Numbered from the stretch's first letter, positions 17,864 through 26,768 are shown. The stretch: DNA of 64,000 nucleotides from Prosthecobacter sp. SYSU 5D2 (GCF_039655865.1 NZ_JBBYXL010000011.1:62001-126000); one strand, 5' to 3'. A program made the numbers and translations. The notes: generated by a model not told the origin, from the letters alone.

Positions 17864-18466
17864 ATGCGATTTCTGCCTCTCTGCTGCCTGTCTGTGGTTT
17901 TGACCCAATGTGTGGATCCGTATGGGAACCCGATGTCGCCGTTTGGTCCAGGTAACCCGAGGCCCTATACGGACGGGCGGGAGCAGTATCGGACGGACAT
18001 GCGGGAGCAGGACCGGGGGATGGCGCAGCAGGCGTATGAGCGCGGCATTCGTGAAGGCACCGATGATGCACGCAGCGGCCTGCCCCGGAATACGCAAAGG
18101 AACCCGTATGGTTATACCTCCACCCAAGGGCGGGCCTACATAGATGGGTATGAACAGGGCTACCGCTCAGCGCCGCAGCAAAGCGGGCCGGGGCTGAATG
18201 CACCGCCTTATCCTGGGCAGGGCCAGGGTTATGCACCGCCGGGGCAGGCACCGGTTTATCCAGGACAGGGAGGCTATACCCCACCGGTACCACCGTCGGG
18301 CCAGCAGTCCAATGACCCGGGCTACAGCCAGGGCTATGAATACGGCCTCCGCGACCGGGTGGCCGGACGACAGGCGGATGCCGGAGCGCACGTGGGGGCC
18401 TATGATCCAAGGTATCGCCGCAGTTTTGAAAAGGGATACTATGATGCGTTTGAGGCGCGGCGGTGA
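17864..18466 (+). CDS. Putative lipoprotein rich in Gly, Pro, Tyr and Gln
   Basis: This 200-residue exported protein starts MRFLPLCCLSVVLTQC; the Cys at residue 16 could be lipidated, although LTQC is a weak lipobox. The mature part is low-complexity, with GY/PG-rich stretches (PGQGQGY, PGQAPVYPGQGGY) and several acidic-aromatic G-Y-E-Q-G-Y type repeats. Repeated motifs of the kind YxxGYxxGxxD appear three or four times, suggesting a short surface-protein repeat. No enzyme family is recognised. The next gene begins 25 bases downstream, so the two may be co-transcribed. Confidence 0.7.
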   Translation: MRFLPLCCLSVVLTQCVDPYGNPMSPFGPGNPRPYTDGREQYRTDMREQDRGMAQQAYERGIREGTDDARSGLPRNTQRNPYGYTSTQGRAYIDGYEQGYRSAPQQSGPGLNAPPYPGQGQGYAPPGQAPVYPGQGGYTPPVPPSGQQSNDPGYSQGYEYGLRDRVAGRQADAGAHVGAYDPRYRRSFEKGYYDAFEARR

Positions 18467-18491
18467 GGGGGCCGACGTCGGTTCTGCAACC

Positions 18492-19184
18492 ATGAGTTCA
18501 ACCCCAGAGACAGGACCGAACCGTATGGCCCACGCCCACCGGCGGTTCTTCATCGTGCTGTGTCTGGCATCAGCCATCGGTTTCGTTTTGCTCAATCGCT
18601 TGGGCAATTATCTGCTTGAACCTTCAACAAAGGTGGAGATCCACAAAAATGCTTACAAAACGGAGTACCTGAGGCCTTATCTCGAAGCTGAAGAATGGAT
18701 TCTCTATTCCCTGGATCCATATCCCTGGCGGCGGAATGAAGGAGAAGATCTATTCAATAAACCACCTCCACTACCGGGATCTGAAGAAGCCCAGAAAACC
18801 AAAAGCAATACTGAACCTCCCGGGGAACCTAAAAGGAAGGTGCCTCCAGATCAGGAGTTCCATAACTTCCCGATCCTCGGCAAATTAGTCATGCAGGAGA
18901 ACGAAAAGCTGCGGTATGTTATCCAAGCATTGGATACGGCCGGACAAAACTGGATGGGAGCTGTAGCAGGATGTTTCTCACCCAGGCATGGAATACGAGT
19001 CATGCGCGAGGGCACGATTCACGACTTGGTGATCTGTTATCAATGCTCAAGCGCAGTCCTTTATGTCAACGGCAAGCATGTGGGCGGCATCTATTTCGCC
19101 ACAACGCTTGAACTTGATCCCTCGCCCGATGTGCTGGATGGCATCCTGAGAAAAGCCGGGATCAAACGTACTCCTGTTCACTGA
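18492..19184 (+). CDS. Hypothetical membrane-anchored protein
   Basis: This 230-residue protein has a short N-terminal region, one membrane segment (RFFIVLCLASAIGFVLLNRLG, about 15-35) and a hydrophilic body. The body includes a P/E/K-rich linker (about 95-125) and a C-terminal domain with MGAVAGCFSPRHGIRV and VICYQCSSAVLYVNGK, which contains paired cysteines. I do not recognise the family. The reading frame is open further upstream but overlaps the previous gene, so ATG 18492 (or 18525) is the likely start. It is convergent with mnmE, with 11 bases between them. Confidence 0.7.
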   Translation: MSSTPETGPNRMAHAHRRFFIVLCLASAIGFVLLNRLGNYLLEPSTKVEIHKNAYKTEYLRPYLEAEEWILYSLDPYPWRRNEGEDLFNKPPPLPGSEEAQKTKSNTEPPGEPKRKVPPDQEFHNFPILGKLVMQENEKLRYVIQALDTAGQNWMGAVAGCFSPRHGIRVMREGTIHDLVICYQCSSAVLYVNGKHVGGIYFATTLELDPSPDVLDGILRKAGIKRTPVH

Positions 19185-19195
19185 GGGAAAAGCCG

Positions 19196-20542
19196 TCACT
19201 TGCCAATACAGAAGGAGGAAAAGATGACGTCGAGGATCTGCTCCACATCCACGACGCCGACAACTTCGCCGAGAGACTGAAGCGCCTCGCGGAGGTCGAG
19301 GGCGACGTATTCGGGGGGAGATCCGGCGAGGAGGGCGGTGCGGGCGGCCTGCACCTGGGTGGCGATGCGGTCAAAGCAGGCTTTGTGACGGGCATTGATG
19401 GCGATGGGATGGTCAGCCTGCAGGGTGCCTGCGCTCATGATGACGGCGCGAATGGCATCGCGCAGGGCCTCCACGCCGGTGTTGTCCAGGCAGGAAAGGG
19501 TGATGCCGTCCAGCCAACCGGGATGCCGGCCCTGGTCAGCTTTGTTCAGGATAAGGATGCGGCGAGATTCGCCTCCAGCGGTGAGTGCCACCCGATGGGA
19601 GCTGGCGGGTGGGAGGCTGCCGTCCACGACTTCGAGGATGAGGTCGGCACGCTCGAGTTCTCGCTGGGTGCGCTCGATGCCGACTTTCTCGATGTCATCG
19701 GTGCTGGTTCGCAGACCGGCGGTATCCACGAGGCGGAGGGGGATGCCGTGGACCTGGATAATCTCCTCGATGGTATCGCGGGTGGTGCCGGCAGTGGGGC
19801 TGACGATGGCGCGCTCGAAGCCTAACAAAAGGTTCAATAGACTGGACTTGCCCACATTGGGCTCTCCGCAAATGACGGTGCGGGCGCCGTGGCGGAGGAT
19901 GCGGCCCTGCTCACTGGTATCAATGAGGCGGCGAGTGCGCTCCAGGACGAGGTCCATTTTGGCGACGAGGGCGGCCCCGGTATCCGGGGAGATGTCCTCC
20001 TCCGGGAAATCAATGTACGCTTCCACATGGGCGAGCACGGGCAGGAGCTCCTCGCGCAAAGCAGCAGCCTCTTTGCCAATGGCCCCGCCGAGCTGCTCAT
20101 GCGCGGCTTTGAGGGCAAGGGTGCTCTGGGCATGGATGAGGTCCATTACAGCCTCCGCCTGGGTGAGGTCCATCTTGCCATTCAGGAAGGCACGTTGGGT
20201 AAACTCCCCCGGTTCCGCAGAGCGGGCTCCGGCGGCGAGGAGTGACTCCAATAACTTTTGAGTGACCAGCAGACCGCCGTGACCATGAAACTCCACCACA
20301 TCCTCCCCAGTATAACTGGCAGGGCCGCGAAAGAGCAGAAGCAGGCCCTGGTCCAGGGTACCGCCGTCCGGGTCCAAAGCGTGGACGAGGTGGGCGTGAC
20401 GAGGTTTTAATTCTGGCAGCGGCTGCGGGGTGCGAAACACCTTTCTGGCCACGGCAAAGGCCTGCAAACCGGTGACACGGATGACGCTGATGGCCGCCTC
20501 CCCCATGGAAGTGGAGATGGCGGCGATGGTATCCTGAAGCAT
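19196..20542 (-). CDS. mnmE: MnmE (TrmE) tRNA modification GTPase
   Basis: This 448-residue protein matches the family length. The N-terminal folate-binding domain is followed by a helical domain with an inserted G domain. The P-loop is GEPNVGKSSLLN (about 225-236), G3 is DTAGLR and G4 is NKAD. The protein ends in the invariant CIGK motif, whose cysteine is needed for the reaction. With MnmG it installs the carboxymethylaminomethyl group on U34 of certain tRNAs. It lies 39 bases downstream of a secreted hypothetical gene on the same strand. The TGT/MnmC-like fusion 7 kb away acts on the same tRNA position but is not adjacent. Confidence 0.97.
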   Translation of the reverse strand: MLQDTIAAISTSMGEAAISVIRVTGLQAFAVARKVFRTPQPLPELKPRHAHLVHALDPDGGTLDQGLLLLFRGPASYTGEDVVEFHGHGGLLVTQKLLESLLAAGARSAEPGEFTQRAFLNGKMDLTQAEAVMDLIHAQSTLALKAAHEQLGGAIGKEAAALREELLPVLAHVEAYIDFPEEDISPDTGAALVAKMDLVLERTRRLIDTSEQGRILRHGARTVICGEPNVGKSSLLNLLLGFERAIVSPTAGTTRDTIEEIIQVHGIPLRLVDTAGLRTSTDDIEKVGIERTQRELERADLILEVVDGSLPPASSHRVALTAGGESRRILILNKADQGRHPGWLDGITLSCLDNTGVEALRDAIRAVIMSAGTLQADHPIAINARHKACFDRIATQVQAARTALLAGSPPEYVALDLREALQSLGEVVGVVDVEQILDVIFSSFCIGK

Positions 20543-20581
20543 GGCGAGGCAGCGAGCAAAAGTGCAGGCCTGGCCTGGAAC

Positions 20582-21190
20582 TTACTTTTTGGCGGCGTCC
20601 GTCTTCGCGCCATCCAGAGGCGTGATGATGGGGCGGTCCTTCATTTCAGGCCAGATGACCCACTTGTCGCCTTCTTTGACGAAGGAGATGAGGAAGAGCT
20701 CTTCGATGCGGTCAGTCAGCGTTTCCTGGGAGGTACGGACTGTGGCGTGGACATACTGCTTGTCCTTTTCTTCCACGAGGCCGAGCACATCAATTTTGAG
20801 GGTGTCCTTTTTCTTGCTGGTGACTTCCGGGGCGGCATTGACGCGCTTGTGCCAGGCTTCACGGTCAGTGATGTAAAATTCCTGGGGGGTGAGCACTTCC
20901 AGGTCGCGGATTTCTTTGACACCGAAACGCTCCAGCATCTGGGCCTCCTCCGTCATGGTGGGGGCGGTCTTGATGATGGCGATGGTTTCCTTCTGCTTTC
21001 GCTCCAGAGAGCTGGGGAGGAGCATGACGGAAGCCGTCTTCCAGTCCTGGGCGACGACGCTCTCCAGGTATTTCTTTACCAGACCTGCGCAGGGATGGTC
21101 AAGCGACAGCTGGGTGGCGAAGGATGAACCGGCGAGGGCCAGAAAGCTCAGAGCCACGGAAAGACGAAACAGAGGAAGGGCGGAATACAT
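20582..21190 (-). CDS. Secreted hypothetical protein
   Basis: This 202-residue protein has a signal peptide (MYSALPLFRLSVALSFLALAGSSFAT). The mature domain mixes helix and strand, with a DWKTASVMLLP segment and a C-terminal half rich in short strands ending in WVIWPEM. The overall pattern recalls small NTF2/DUF-type domains common in verrucomicrobial secreted proteins, but no family is claimed. It precedes mnmE on the same strand by 39 bases and is probably co-transcribed. Confidence 0.75.
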   Translation of the reverse strand: MYSALPLFRLSVALSFLALAGSSFATQLSLDHPCAGLVKKYLESVVAQDWKTASVMLLPSSLERKQKETIAIIKTAPTMTEEAQMLERFGVKEIRDLEVLTPQEFYITDREAWHKRVNAAPEVTSKKKDTLKIDVLGLVEEKDKQYVHATVRTSQETLTDRIEELFLISFVKEGDKWVIWPEMKDRPIITPLDGAKTDAAKK

Positions 21191-21423
21191 AGAATCAGCT
21201 TAGACCCGCGTGATCGCGGAATGTTCGGGCTTTTTAGCCCGCGCCCATGACAACGTCAAATGGAGAAAGACAGCCTTTATGGAAAGGATCAGTCGCCCGA
21301 TGGTGGTTAGAGGGCGGATATGGGCATGAGCAGCGGCTGTATTCGCCACATGAGGAAGCCTCTGCCACTTGAAGTCGTTCTTGCCGCTGGCACCGGTGCC
21401 CGCTAGGAATCTGATCTCACTTT
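21191..21423. other. Divergent intergenic region
   Basis: These 233 bases separate the secreted hypothetical gene (minus) and the oxidoreductase gene (plus), so they should hold two divergent promoters. A small hairpin (CGGGCT, TTTT, AGCCCG at 21226-21241) is visible. No clear operator or RNA gene was found. Confidence 0.5.
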
Positions 21424-22434
21424 ATGAAAGCTTATCACATCACCGGCACTGACGGTCTGGCCTCGCTGAAACAGGTCGAGCTTCCTTCCCCCGCCCCCGG
21501 CCATGGAAAGGTGCGCATCCGCATCCGGGCGGTGTCGCTGAACTACCGCGACTACATGAATGTGTGTGGGATCCGGGGTGTGACAGGGCCGGTTCCGCGC
21601 ATCCCGTGCTCAGACGGGGCGGGAGAGATTGTTGAGCTGGGAGAGGGGGTCACGGACTGGAAAAAAGGTGACCGGGTGGTGGTGCCTTTCATGCCCACGT
21701 GGCTGGATGGCGGCTTCACTCAAGCTCATGCGGGTCAGGCCCTGGGCGGAGCGGTGGACGGTTTGCTATGCGAAGAAGCCTGCCTTCCTGCAGCCAGCCT
21801 GCTGGGCATCCCGAAGCATCTTTCTTTTGAAGAGGCAGCCACACTGCCCTGTGCGGCCGTCACGGCCTGGGATGCGCTGATGGTGCGGGGAGGTCTTCAG
21901 GCGGGGGAAAGTGTGCTGGTCCTCGGCAGCGGCGGCGTGTCGGTCTTTGCGCTCCAGTTTGCCAAAATGGCCGGAGCGCGGGTGCTGGCCATCAGCAGCA
22001 GTGATGACAAGGCGGCGCGGCTGAAGGAGATGGGGGCGGAAGCGGTGCACAACTACCGCCAGGACCCGGCCTGGGATGACTGGGCGCTGGCGCAAACAGG
22101 AGGCCTGGGAGTGGACAAAGTCATTGAGATCGGCGGACCGGAGACATTAAACCGGTCCATCAAGGCCACGCGCTTTGGCGGGCACATTGCGCTCATCGGC
22201 GTGCTGACCGGAACGGCGGGGGATGTGCAGACGGTGGGCATCCTGCGCAAGGGCATCCGCCTGGACGGAGTCTATGTGGGTTCACGTGCCATGTTTGCCC
22301 AGATGCTCAAAGCCATCACGCAGGCGAAGATGCGTCCGGTGGTGGATTCGGCTTTTGATTTCAAGGATGCTGTGCCAGCTTTTGAGCACATCGCCAGCGG
22401 CAGGCACTTTGGAAAGATTGTCATCCGCCTCTGA
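21424..22434 (+). CDS. MDR-family zinc-type alcohol dehydrogenase / quinone oxidoreductase-like protein
   Basis: This 336-residue medium-chain dehydrogenase/reductase has a GroES-like N-terminus (LNYRDYMNVCGI, IPCSDGAGEIVELG). A Rossmann domain follows, with the nucleotide motif VLVLGSGGVSVFALQFAKMAGARV (glycines at about 163-168). The usual catalytic zinc ligands of alcohol dehydrogenases are not all present and the structural zinc loop is missing, which favours the NAD(P)-dependent quinone reductase or enoyl-reductase side of the family. The exact substrate is unknown. The E2 gene follows after 60 bases in the same direction. Confidence 0.88.
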   Translation: MKAYHITGTDGLASLKQVELPSPAPGHGKVRIRIRAVSLNYRDYMNVCGIRGVTGPVPRIPCSDGAGEIVELGEGVTDWKKGDRVVVPFMPTWLDGGFTQAHAGQALGGAVDGLLCEEACLPAASLLGIPKHLSFEEAATLPCAAVTAWDALMVRGGLQAGESVLVLGSGGVSVFALQFAKMAGARVLAISSSDDKAARLKEMGAEAVHNYRQDPAWDDWALAQTGGLGVDKVIEIGGPETLNRSIKATRFGGHIALIGVLTGTAGDVQTVGILRKGIRLDGVYVGSRAMFAQMLKAITQAKMRPVVDSAFDFKDAVPAFEHIASGRHFGKIVIRL

Positions 22435-22494
22435 CCGCGCCTTGACGGACTGCCGCCTGCTTCCATCTTGCTCCCGCCCCTTTTCTCCTCCCAC

Positions 22495-23733
22495 ATGCCG
22501 ACCATTCCCATCCTGATGCCCCAGTTGGGCGAGTCCATCGCCGAGGCCACCATCGTCCGCATCCTCATCGAGCCCGGGCAGCAGATCGAAGCCGGGACGG
22601 ACATCTTCGAGGTGGAGACCAACAAGGCCACAATGGCGGTCAGCTCTCCTTGTGCTGGCCACGTCTCGGGCATCACGGCGCAGGTTCAAAAAAGCTATGC
22701 CGTGGGCACCAACCTGGCCTCCTTTGATGTCACGGACGACGACGCGCTTTCCATGGGCTTTACGGATTCCCCCCCGCCGCAACAGTCTCAGTCCTCACAG
22801 AACAACAGCAATGCGAGCGCCGACTCCCTGCATTTCCAGTTCAATGAGGAGGACAACATCACTGGCTACCAGCCGAAAGTGGAACCTGTGGTCGGCGGAG
22901 CGCTGCCTGTGCCAGCCGGGGCCACCGGGGCCAGCTACATCTCCCCCCGGATGCGGGCGCGGATGAACGAACTGGGCCTGAATGCCTCCGACCTGGCAGG
23001 TATCGCCGGCACCGGGGCCGGCGGGCGGGTGACGGTGGAGGACTTTGAAAATTTCCTGCGCGGGCTGGAGCAGCATCGCCTGACGCCCGCCTCCCCCATG
23101 CGCATCGCGGTGGCGGATTCCATGCGTCGGAGCTGGAGCCGCCCGCTTGCCACTGTGGGCAGCCCGGTGATCCTCGATGCCATCCTTTCCCACCGCAAGC
23201 GGGCTGATCCGAAGCCCGGCCCTGCCCTGTATGCCATTCGCGCGCTAGCCCTGGCGCTGGCGGAGAATACCGCTGTGGCGGGCCGCCTCATTGGCAGCCG
23301 CATCGTGCATCCACGTGCCATTGACATCGGCTTCGCGGTGGAGGTGGATGACGGGGTGCTGGTGCCAGTGCTGCGCGAGGTGGAAAAGACCCCGCTGGTG
23401 AAACTGGTACCCACCTATAACAAGCTCGTGGAGCAGGCCCGCGCCCGCCGCCTGCCCATGGATGTGAACCGCCCCGGCATCGCCACCGTGACGAATTTTG
23501 GCACCTTTGGCATCGTCTGGGCCACGCCCATCCCCCTGCCGGAGCAGAACCTGGTGCTTGGCCTGGGCGCAGGCAGCAAGGTGCCGCGCTGGAGCGATGA
23601 AGTGCAGCAATTCATCCCGGTCACGGAGGCGGAGCTGACGCTCAGCTTTGACCACCGCATCCTGGATGGCGGCGGTGCCGGACGCCTGCTGGCGCGTGTG
23701 GCGCAGCTTTTGCAGGAGCCAGAGAAGCTTTGA
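22495..23733 (+). CDS. 2-oxoacid dehydrogenase E2 component (dihydrolipoamide acyltransferase)
   Basis: This 412-residue protein has the classic three-part E2 architecture. A lipoyl domain at about 1-75 carries K44 in EVETNKATM. An E3-binding domain at about 143-185 contains YISPRMRARMNELG and GAGGRVTVEDF. A catalytic acyltransferase domain ends with DHRILDGG (H387, D391). It transfers acyl groups from lipoamide to CoA in a pyruvate- or branched-chain-type complex. E1 and E3 are not adjacent, so which 2-oxoacid it serves is unclear. ATG 22495 starts MPTIPILMPQLGES, the normal lipoyl-domain start. Confidence 0.92.
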   Translation: MPTIPILMPQLGESIAEATIVRILIEPGQQIEAGTDIFEVETNKATMAVSSPCAGHVSGITAQVQKSYAVGTNLASFDVTDDDALSMGFTDSPPPQQSQSSQNNSNASADSLHFQFNEEDNITGYQPKVEPVVGGALPVPAGATGASYISPRMRARMNELGLNASDLAGIAGTGAGGRVTVEDFENFLRGLEQHRLTPASPMRIAVADSMRRSWSRPLATVGSPVILDAILSHRKRADPKPGPALYAIRALALALAENTAVAGRLIGSRIVHPRAIDIGFAVEVDDGVLVPVLREVEKTPLVKLVPTYNKLVEQARARRLPMDVNRPGIATVTNFGTFGIVWATPIPLPEQNLVLGLGAGSKVPRWSDEVQQFIPVTEAELTLSFDHRILDGGGAGRLLARVAQLLQEPEKL

Positions 23734-23759
23734 TTTATAAGAGCCTCAGCCACGGCTTG

Positions 23760-23791
23760 CAGACACAGGCGGGACGCCCGTGCTCCATGCT
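23760..23791. repeat. 32-nt dispersed repeat, copy 1
   Basis: The segment begins CAGACACAGGCGGGACGCCC and ends CCGTGCTCCATGCT. It is identical over 32 bases to 56436-56467. It contains a small CGGG/CCCG inverted repeat and sits in the gap between two same-strand genes. Confidence 0.85.
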
Positions 23792-23839
23792 TGAGCTTCC
23801 GGTTGCGCGGGGCGTGAGGCCCCATTAATCTCCGCTTTC

Positions 23840-24463
23840 ATGAAGCCAGACTCCCGCCCCGCCTCCACACCCCTGCTCTGGGTGCCGATGATCCTTGTCC
23901 TGCTGGCCCTGGGGCTGCGCTGGATGAAGCTGGAAAGCGAAGGCATGACTCTGCTGCCTAACTTTGCCCCGTGGATGGCGCTGGCCTTTACCGGCACGCT
24001 GGTCTTCCCCCGCCGCAGCCTGCCGTGGTGGTCCTGGCCGTTGATGCTGCTGGCCGTGGATTCCGCCGTCATGGGCGGCCAGCTCTGGTCCCTGGAAGCA
24101 GGCCGTGCCGAGATCTTTTTGACCTATGGCCTGTATGCCGTCGCCGCCCTGGCCGCCAGCCGGATGCGTGGCAAAGCGGGCATCCTTCAGTCCCTGCTGG
24201 GAGTGCTCACCTGCAGCATCGTTTTTTATGTCGTCACCAATGTGATGTCCTGGTGGACGATGCCCCAATACACCAAGGACTTGGCCGGACTGGTCCAGTG
24301 CCTCACGAGCGGTCTTCCTGGATATCCGCCTAGCTGGACCTTTTTGCGCAACTCGCTGATGAGTGACCTTGGCTTCAGCGCCCTGCTGCTCATCGCCTTC
24401 AATGCCGAAGCCAAAATCCGCTCCGTCCCCGCCATGCGCTGGGGCACGGCGGTGACGGCTTGA
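23840..24463 (+). CDS. DUF6580-like integral membrane protein
   Basis: This 207-residue protein has five to six hydrophobic segments. The order of features (NFAPWMALAFTGTL near the start, SIVFYVVTNVMSW in the middle, and a C-terminal FLRNSLMSDLGFSALLL) matches the family I know as DUF6580, whose members resemble ECF-type small membrane subunits. No ligand is known. It ends 21 bases before the convergent RraA-like gene. Confidence 0.75.
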   Translation: MKPDSRPASTPLLWVPMILVLLALGLRWMKLESEGMTLLPNFAPWMALAFTGTLVFPRRSLPWWSWPLMLLAVDSAVMGGQLWSLEAGRAEIFLTYGLYAVAALAASRMRGKAGILQSLLGVLTCSIVFYVVTNVMSWWTMPQYTKDLAGLVQCLTSGLPGYPPSWTFLRNSLMSDLGFSALLLIAFNAEAKIRSVPAMRWGTAVTA

Positions 24464-24484
24464 TGGCAGCCAAGGCGGGACTGG

Positions 24485-25252
24485 TTACCACTCCCCTTCC
24501 CGCTGGAACTTCTGCCTGGCATTGAGGCCAAACTGCCGGCCTGCCGCGCTGAGGTTGTCAATGACTTGGTCCATGGAAAGCCCGGCACTGCCACGTGCCG
24601 CCGGGATGACGGTTTCGCACTCATTCGTATCCATGAAACGCGAGGCATCTAAGAGCCCCTCTTCCTCCCCCTGCGGAATGGCCAGAAAGCCGTGCTTGTC
24701 CGCATGGATCAGTTGGCTCGGCTGGATGCTGCGGCCGAAGACCTCCACCTCGCAGCCCCAGCGGATGGGATGCACATGGGCATGCCCCACGCAAAAGCGC
24801 CGCGCCAGGGCCTTGAAGCCTGCATTGGTCATCTCATCCACATCGCGGATGGCCCCGTCAATGATGGTGCCCACGCAGCCCAGGGCGCGGTGCATGTTGC
24901 TGTTCACCTCGCCCCAAAAAGCCCCGATGACGCGCGGTTTGTCCAGATCCTGGACCACGACAATCTTTGGCCCCGGCACGCTGGCCACATAGCGGCGGTA
25001 TTCATTCCAGGCGTCCGGGTTCGCCTCGCGGTGGCTTTTGTCTGAAGGCTGGATGACCACCGTCACGGCGTAACCCACCATGGGGCCCATCTGCGGCATG
25101 AAATCCCGCGTCTCCTCCAGATTAAAAGCATCGGCTGCAACGTCCGCTTTCGTGATCTGCTCCCAGCCATTGTAGATGGTGGGCGTGTTCCAGCGTTTCA
25201 GTTGCAGGATTTCGGAATGGGTGATGGGCATGGTGAGGTGAATGGAACGCAT
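24485..25252 (-). CDS. RraA-family protein
   Basis: This 255-residue protein has the RraA/HMG-aldolase fold motifs, notably GTIIDGAIRDVDEM (about 125-138; the family GxxxDGxxRD signature) and the following GFKALARRFCVGHAHV. Family members are metal-dependent aldolases or regulators of RNase E. Older annotation as a demethylmenaquinone methyltransferase is misleading. The chain is longer than the roughly 160-residue RraA. A later ATG at 25231 (MPITHSEIL) is an equally plausible start. Confidence 0.85.
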   Translation of the reverse strand: MRSIHLTMPITHSEILQLKRWNTPTIYNGWEQITKADVAADAFNLEETRDFMPQMGPMVGYAVTVVIQPSDKSHREANPDAWNEYRRYVASVPGPKIVVVQDLDKPRVIGAFWGEVNSNMHRALGCVGTIIDGAIRDVDEMTNAGFKALARRFCVGHAHVHPIRWGCEVEVFGRSIQPSQLIHADKHGFLAIPQGEEEGLLDASRFMDTNECETVIPAARGSAGLSMDQVIDNLSAAGRQFGLNARQKFQREGEW

Positions 25253-25341
25253 AAAACGCTTGCATCCGAGAGGGTCTCACTGGTTAGATTTGCTGACCTC
25301 ACCGTGCATCTGTCCTTGAGCCCGCTCCGAACCAGGAATAA

Positions 25342-25357
25342 AATCATGATCATGATT
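25342..25357. promoter_or_regulatory. 16-bp perfect palindrome over the antitoxin start codon
   Basis: AATCATGATCATGATT reads the same on both strands and contains both candidate ATGs of the antitoxin. Self-repression at such sites is common in toxin-antitoxin operons, so it may be an operator; the sequence itself only shows the palindrome. Confidence 0.45.
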
Positions 25358-25597
25358 ACCGAATCTGCAGAACGTGTTTTCACCGCCGCCATGTCGCTGG
25401 ATGCAGATTCACGGCGTGACCTGGCCGAGCGTCTGTGGGATGCTGTTCAGACACAGGACGATGCCATCTTCCCGGAATCCACTTGGAATGAAATTGGCCG
25501 CCGGGTCAGCGCGAGTAATGCCGGCGAGGTGGAACACATTCAGGGTGACCTGGCACTGGCGCAGATTCGTGCTGAGTATGGTCTGCCTGCCCGCTAA
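25346..25597 (+). CDS. Addiction-module antitoxin (TIGR02574-like)
   Basis: This 83-residue protein is typical of the putative addiction module component family: a helical start (ESAERVFTAAMSLDADSRRDLAERLWDAV), then an acidic helix, then an end in EYGLPAR. Partners are usually RelE/ParE toxins encoded directly downstream. Here the stop codon overlaps the start of a truncated toxin frame (TAATG). ATG 25346 or 25352 are both inside a 16-bp palindrome. Confidence 0.75.
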   Translation: MIMITESAERVFTAAMSLDADSRRDLAERLWDAVQTQDDAIFPESTWNEIGRRVSASNAGEVEHIQGDLALAQIRAEYGLPAR

Positions 25598-25692
25598 TGA
25601 AATACGTCTTCCAAAAGGAGGCTCTCGAAGAATACCAGGAGGCGGTGGCCTGGATTACCAACGCTGAGAGCAATCCCCCGCCCCTTCTCTGA
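25597..25692 (+). pseudogene. Truncated RelE/ParE-type toxin remnant
   Basis: The frame MKYVFQKEALEEYQEAVAWI matches the N-terminus usual in ParE/RelE toxins, which would run to about 95 residues. After about 25 codons the similarity stops and the frame ends at TGA 25690. The GntR/LacI regulator starts six bases later. The start overlaps the antitoxin stop by one base, the normal arrangement. This appears to be a deletion-broken toxin with an orphaned antitoxin. Confidence 0.7.
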
Positions 25693-25697
25693 CCGCC

Positions 25698-26768
25698 ATG
25701 AACTCCACCATTCCCCAACGCTCCTCCCTGGTGGCTGAAACGCTGCGTGTGCTGCGGGAGGCCATCGCTGCAGGGCGCTGGCAAGATGAGCTGCCGGGGG
25801 AAAGGCGGCTGTGCGAGGAGTGGCACATCAGCCGCCCCACTCTGCGCGCGGCGCTGACAGCCCTGGCCGCTGAGGGCTTGGTGACCATCTCACAAGGAAA
25901 GCCGACACGGGTGTGCCAGCCGCCGGAAGGCGCGATCACCAGCGCCCCTTCCCAGACACTCACGGTGGGCCTGCTGAGCCCGGAGCCGCTGCATGGCATG
26001 CCGCCTTTTGTCCTGCTGTGGGTGGATGAGCTGCGCAGCCAGCTGGCCAGCGAGGGGCACCTGCTGCAGGTGCATGTGGGCCGTGCCTGGTCCGGAGGCA
26101 AAAACCCGGCCCGCGCTTTGCAAACGCTCACCACCACGGTGCCCGCCAGTGCCTGGGTGCTGTATCGCAGCACAGAGGCCATGCAGCAGTGGTTTGAGCA
26201 AAAGCAGATCCCCTGCGTGGTGGTGGGCTCGGTTTTCAAAGGCCTGACCCTGCCCTCCGTGGACCGCGACCACCGGGCCGTGTGCCGCCATGCGGTGGGC
26301 CTGATGGCCGCCAGGGGCCATCAAAGGCTGGCTTTGGTCATCCAGGAACCGCAATTTGCCGGAGACCGGGAGAGCGAGGCCGGTTTTGAAGAAGGCATCC
26401 AGGCCGCTGCCGCGCGCGGCGTGACCGGTCTCATCCAGCGGCATGACGGCAGCCGGGAGGGCACGCTGAAGGCGCTGGACCGGCTCATCTCCGCGCGCCA
26501 AAGGCCGCAGGCACTGCTCATCGCACGCACCTCCAGCGCGCTGACGGTCTGTACCGGCCTGCTGCACCGGGGAATCCGTATTCCGCAGGACATGGCCCTC
26601 GTCTGCCGGGATGATGACATCTTTCTGGATGAGACGGTCCCGCAGATCTCCCGCTACAGCATCACGGCCGGGACCTTTGCCAAACGTATCTTCCGCCTGG
26701 TGCGCCAGCCGGGGGTGAAGGGGGAGACCAAGGTCATGCCGGAGTTCGTCAAGCGTGATTCCCTGTGA
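25698..26768 (+). CDS. Transcriptional regulator: GntR winged helix with LacI-type sensor domain
   Basis: This 356-residue protein has an N-terminal GntR-like winged helix (about 8-75), with LVAETLRVLREAIAAG, LPGERRLCEEWHISRPTLRAAL and an EGLVTI wing. A periplasmic-binding-protein-like domain follows (about 90-350; HQRLALVIQEP, FEEGIQAA, RIPQDMALVCRDDD), as in LacI. This combination is common in PVC bacteria and controls sugar-related genes, but the ligand is unknown. Nothing visible nearby is an obvious target. The start ATG lies just after the toxin remnant. Confidence 0.88.
   Translation: MNSTIPQRSSLVAETLRVLREAIAAGRWQDELPGERRLCEEWHISRPTLRAALTALAAEGLVTISQGKPTRVCQPPEGAITSAPSQTLTVGLLSPEPLHGMPPFVLLWVDELRSQLASEGHLLQVHVGRAWSGGKNPARALQTLTTTVPASAWVLYRSTEAMQQWFEQKQIPCVVVGSVFKGLTLPSVDRDHRAVCRHAVGLMAARGHQRLALVIQEPQFAGDRESEAGFEEGIQAAAARGVTGLIQRHDGSREGTLKALDRLISARQRPQALLIARTSSALTVCTGLLHRGIRIPQDMALVCRDDDIFLDETVPQISRYSITAGTFAKRIFRLVRQPGVKGETKVMPEFVKRDSL

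Noticed and set aside
18198-18491. N-terminal extension of the hypothetical gene at 18492
   Set aside because: Overlaps the end of the preceding lipoprotein gene in another frame and lacks the membrane-anchor character of the true start.
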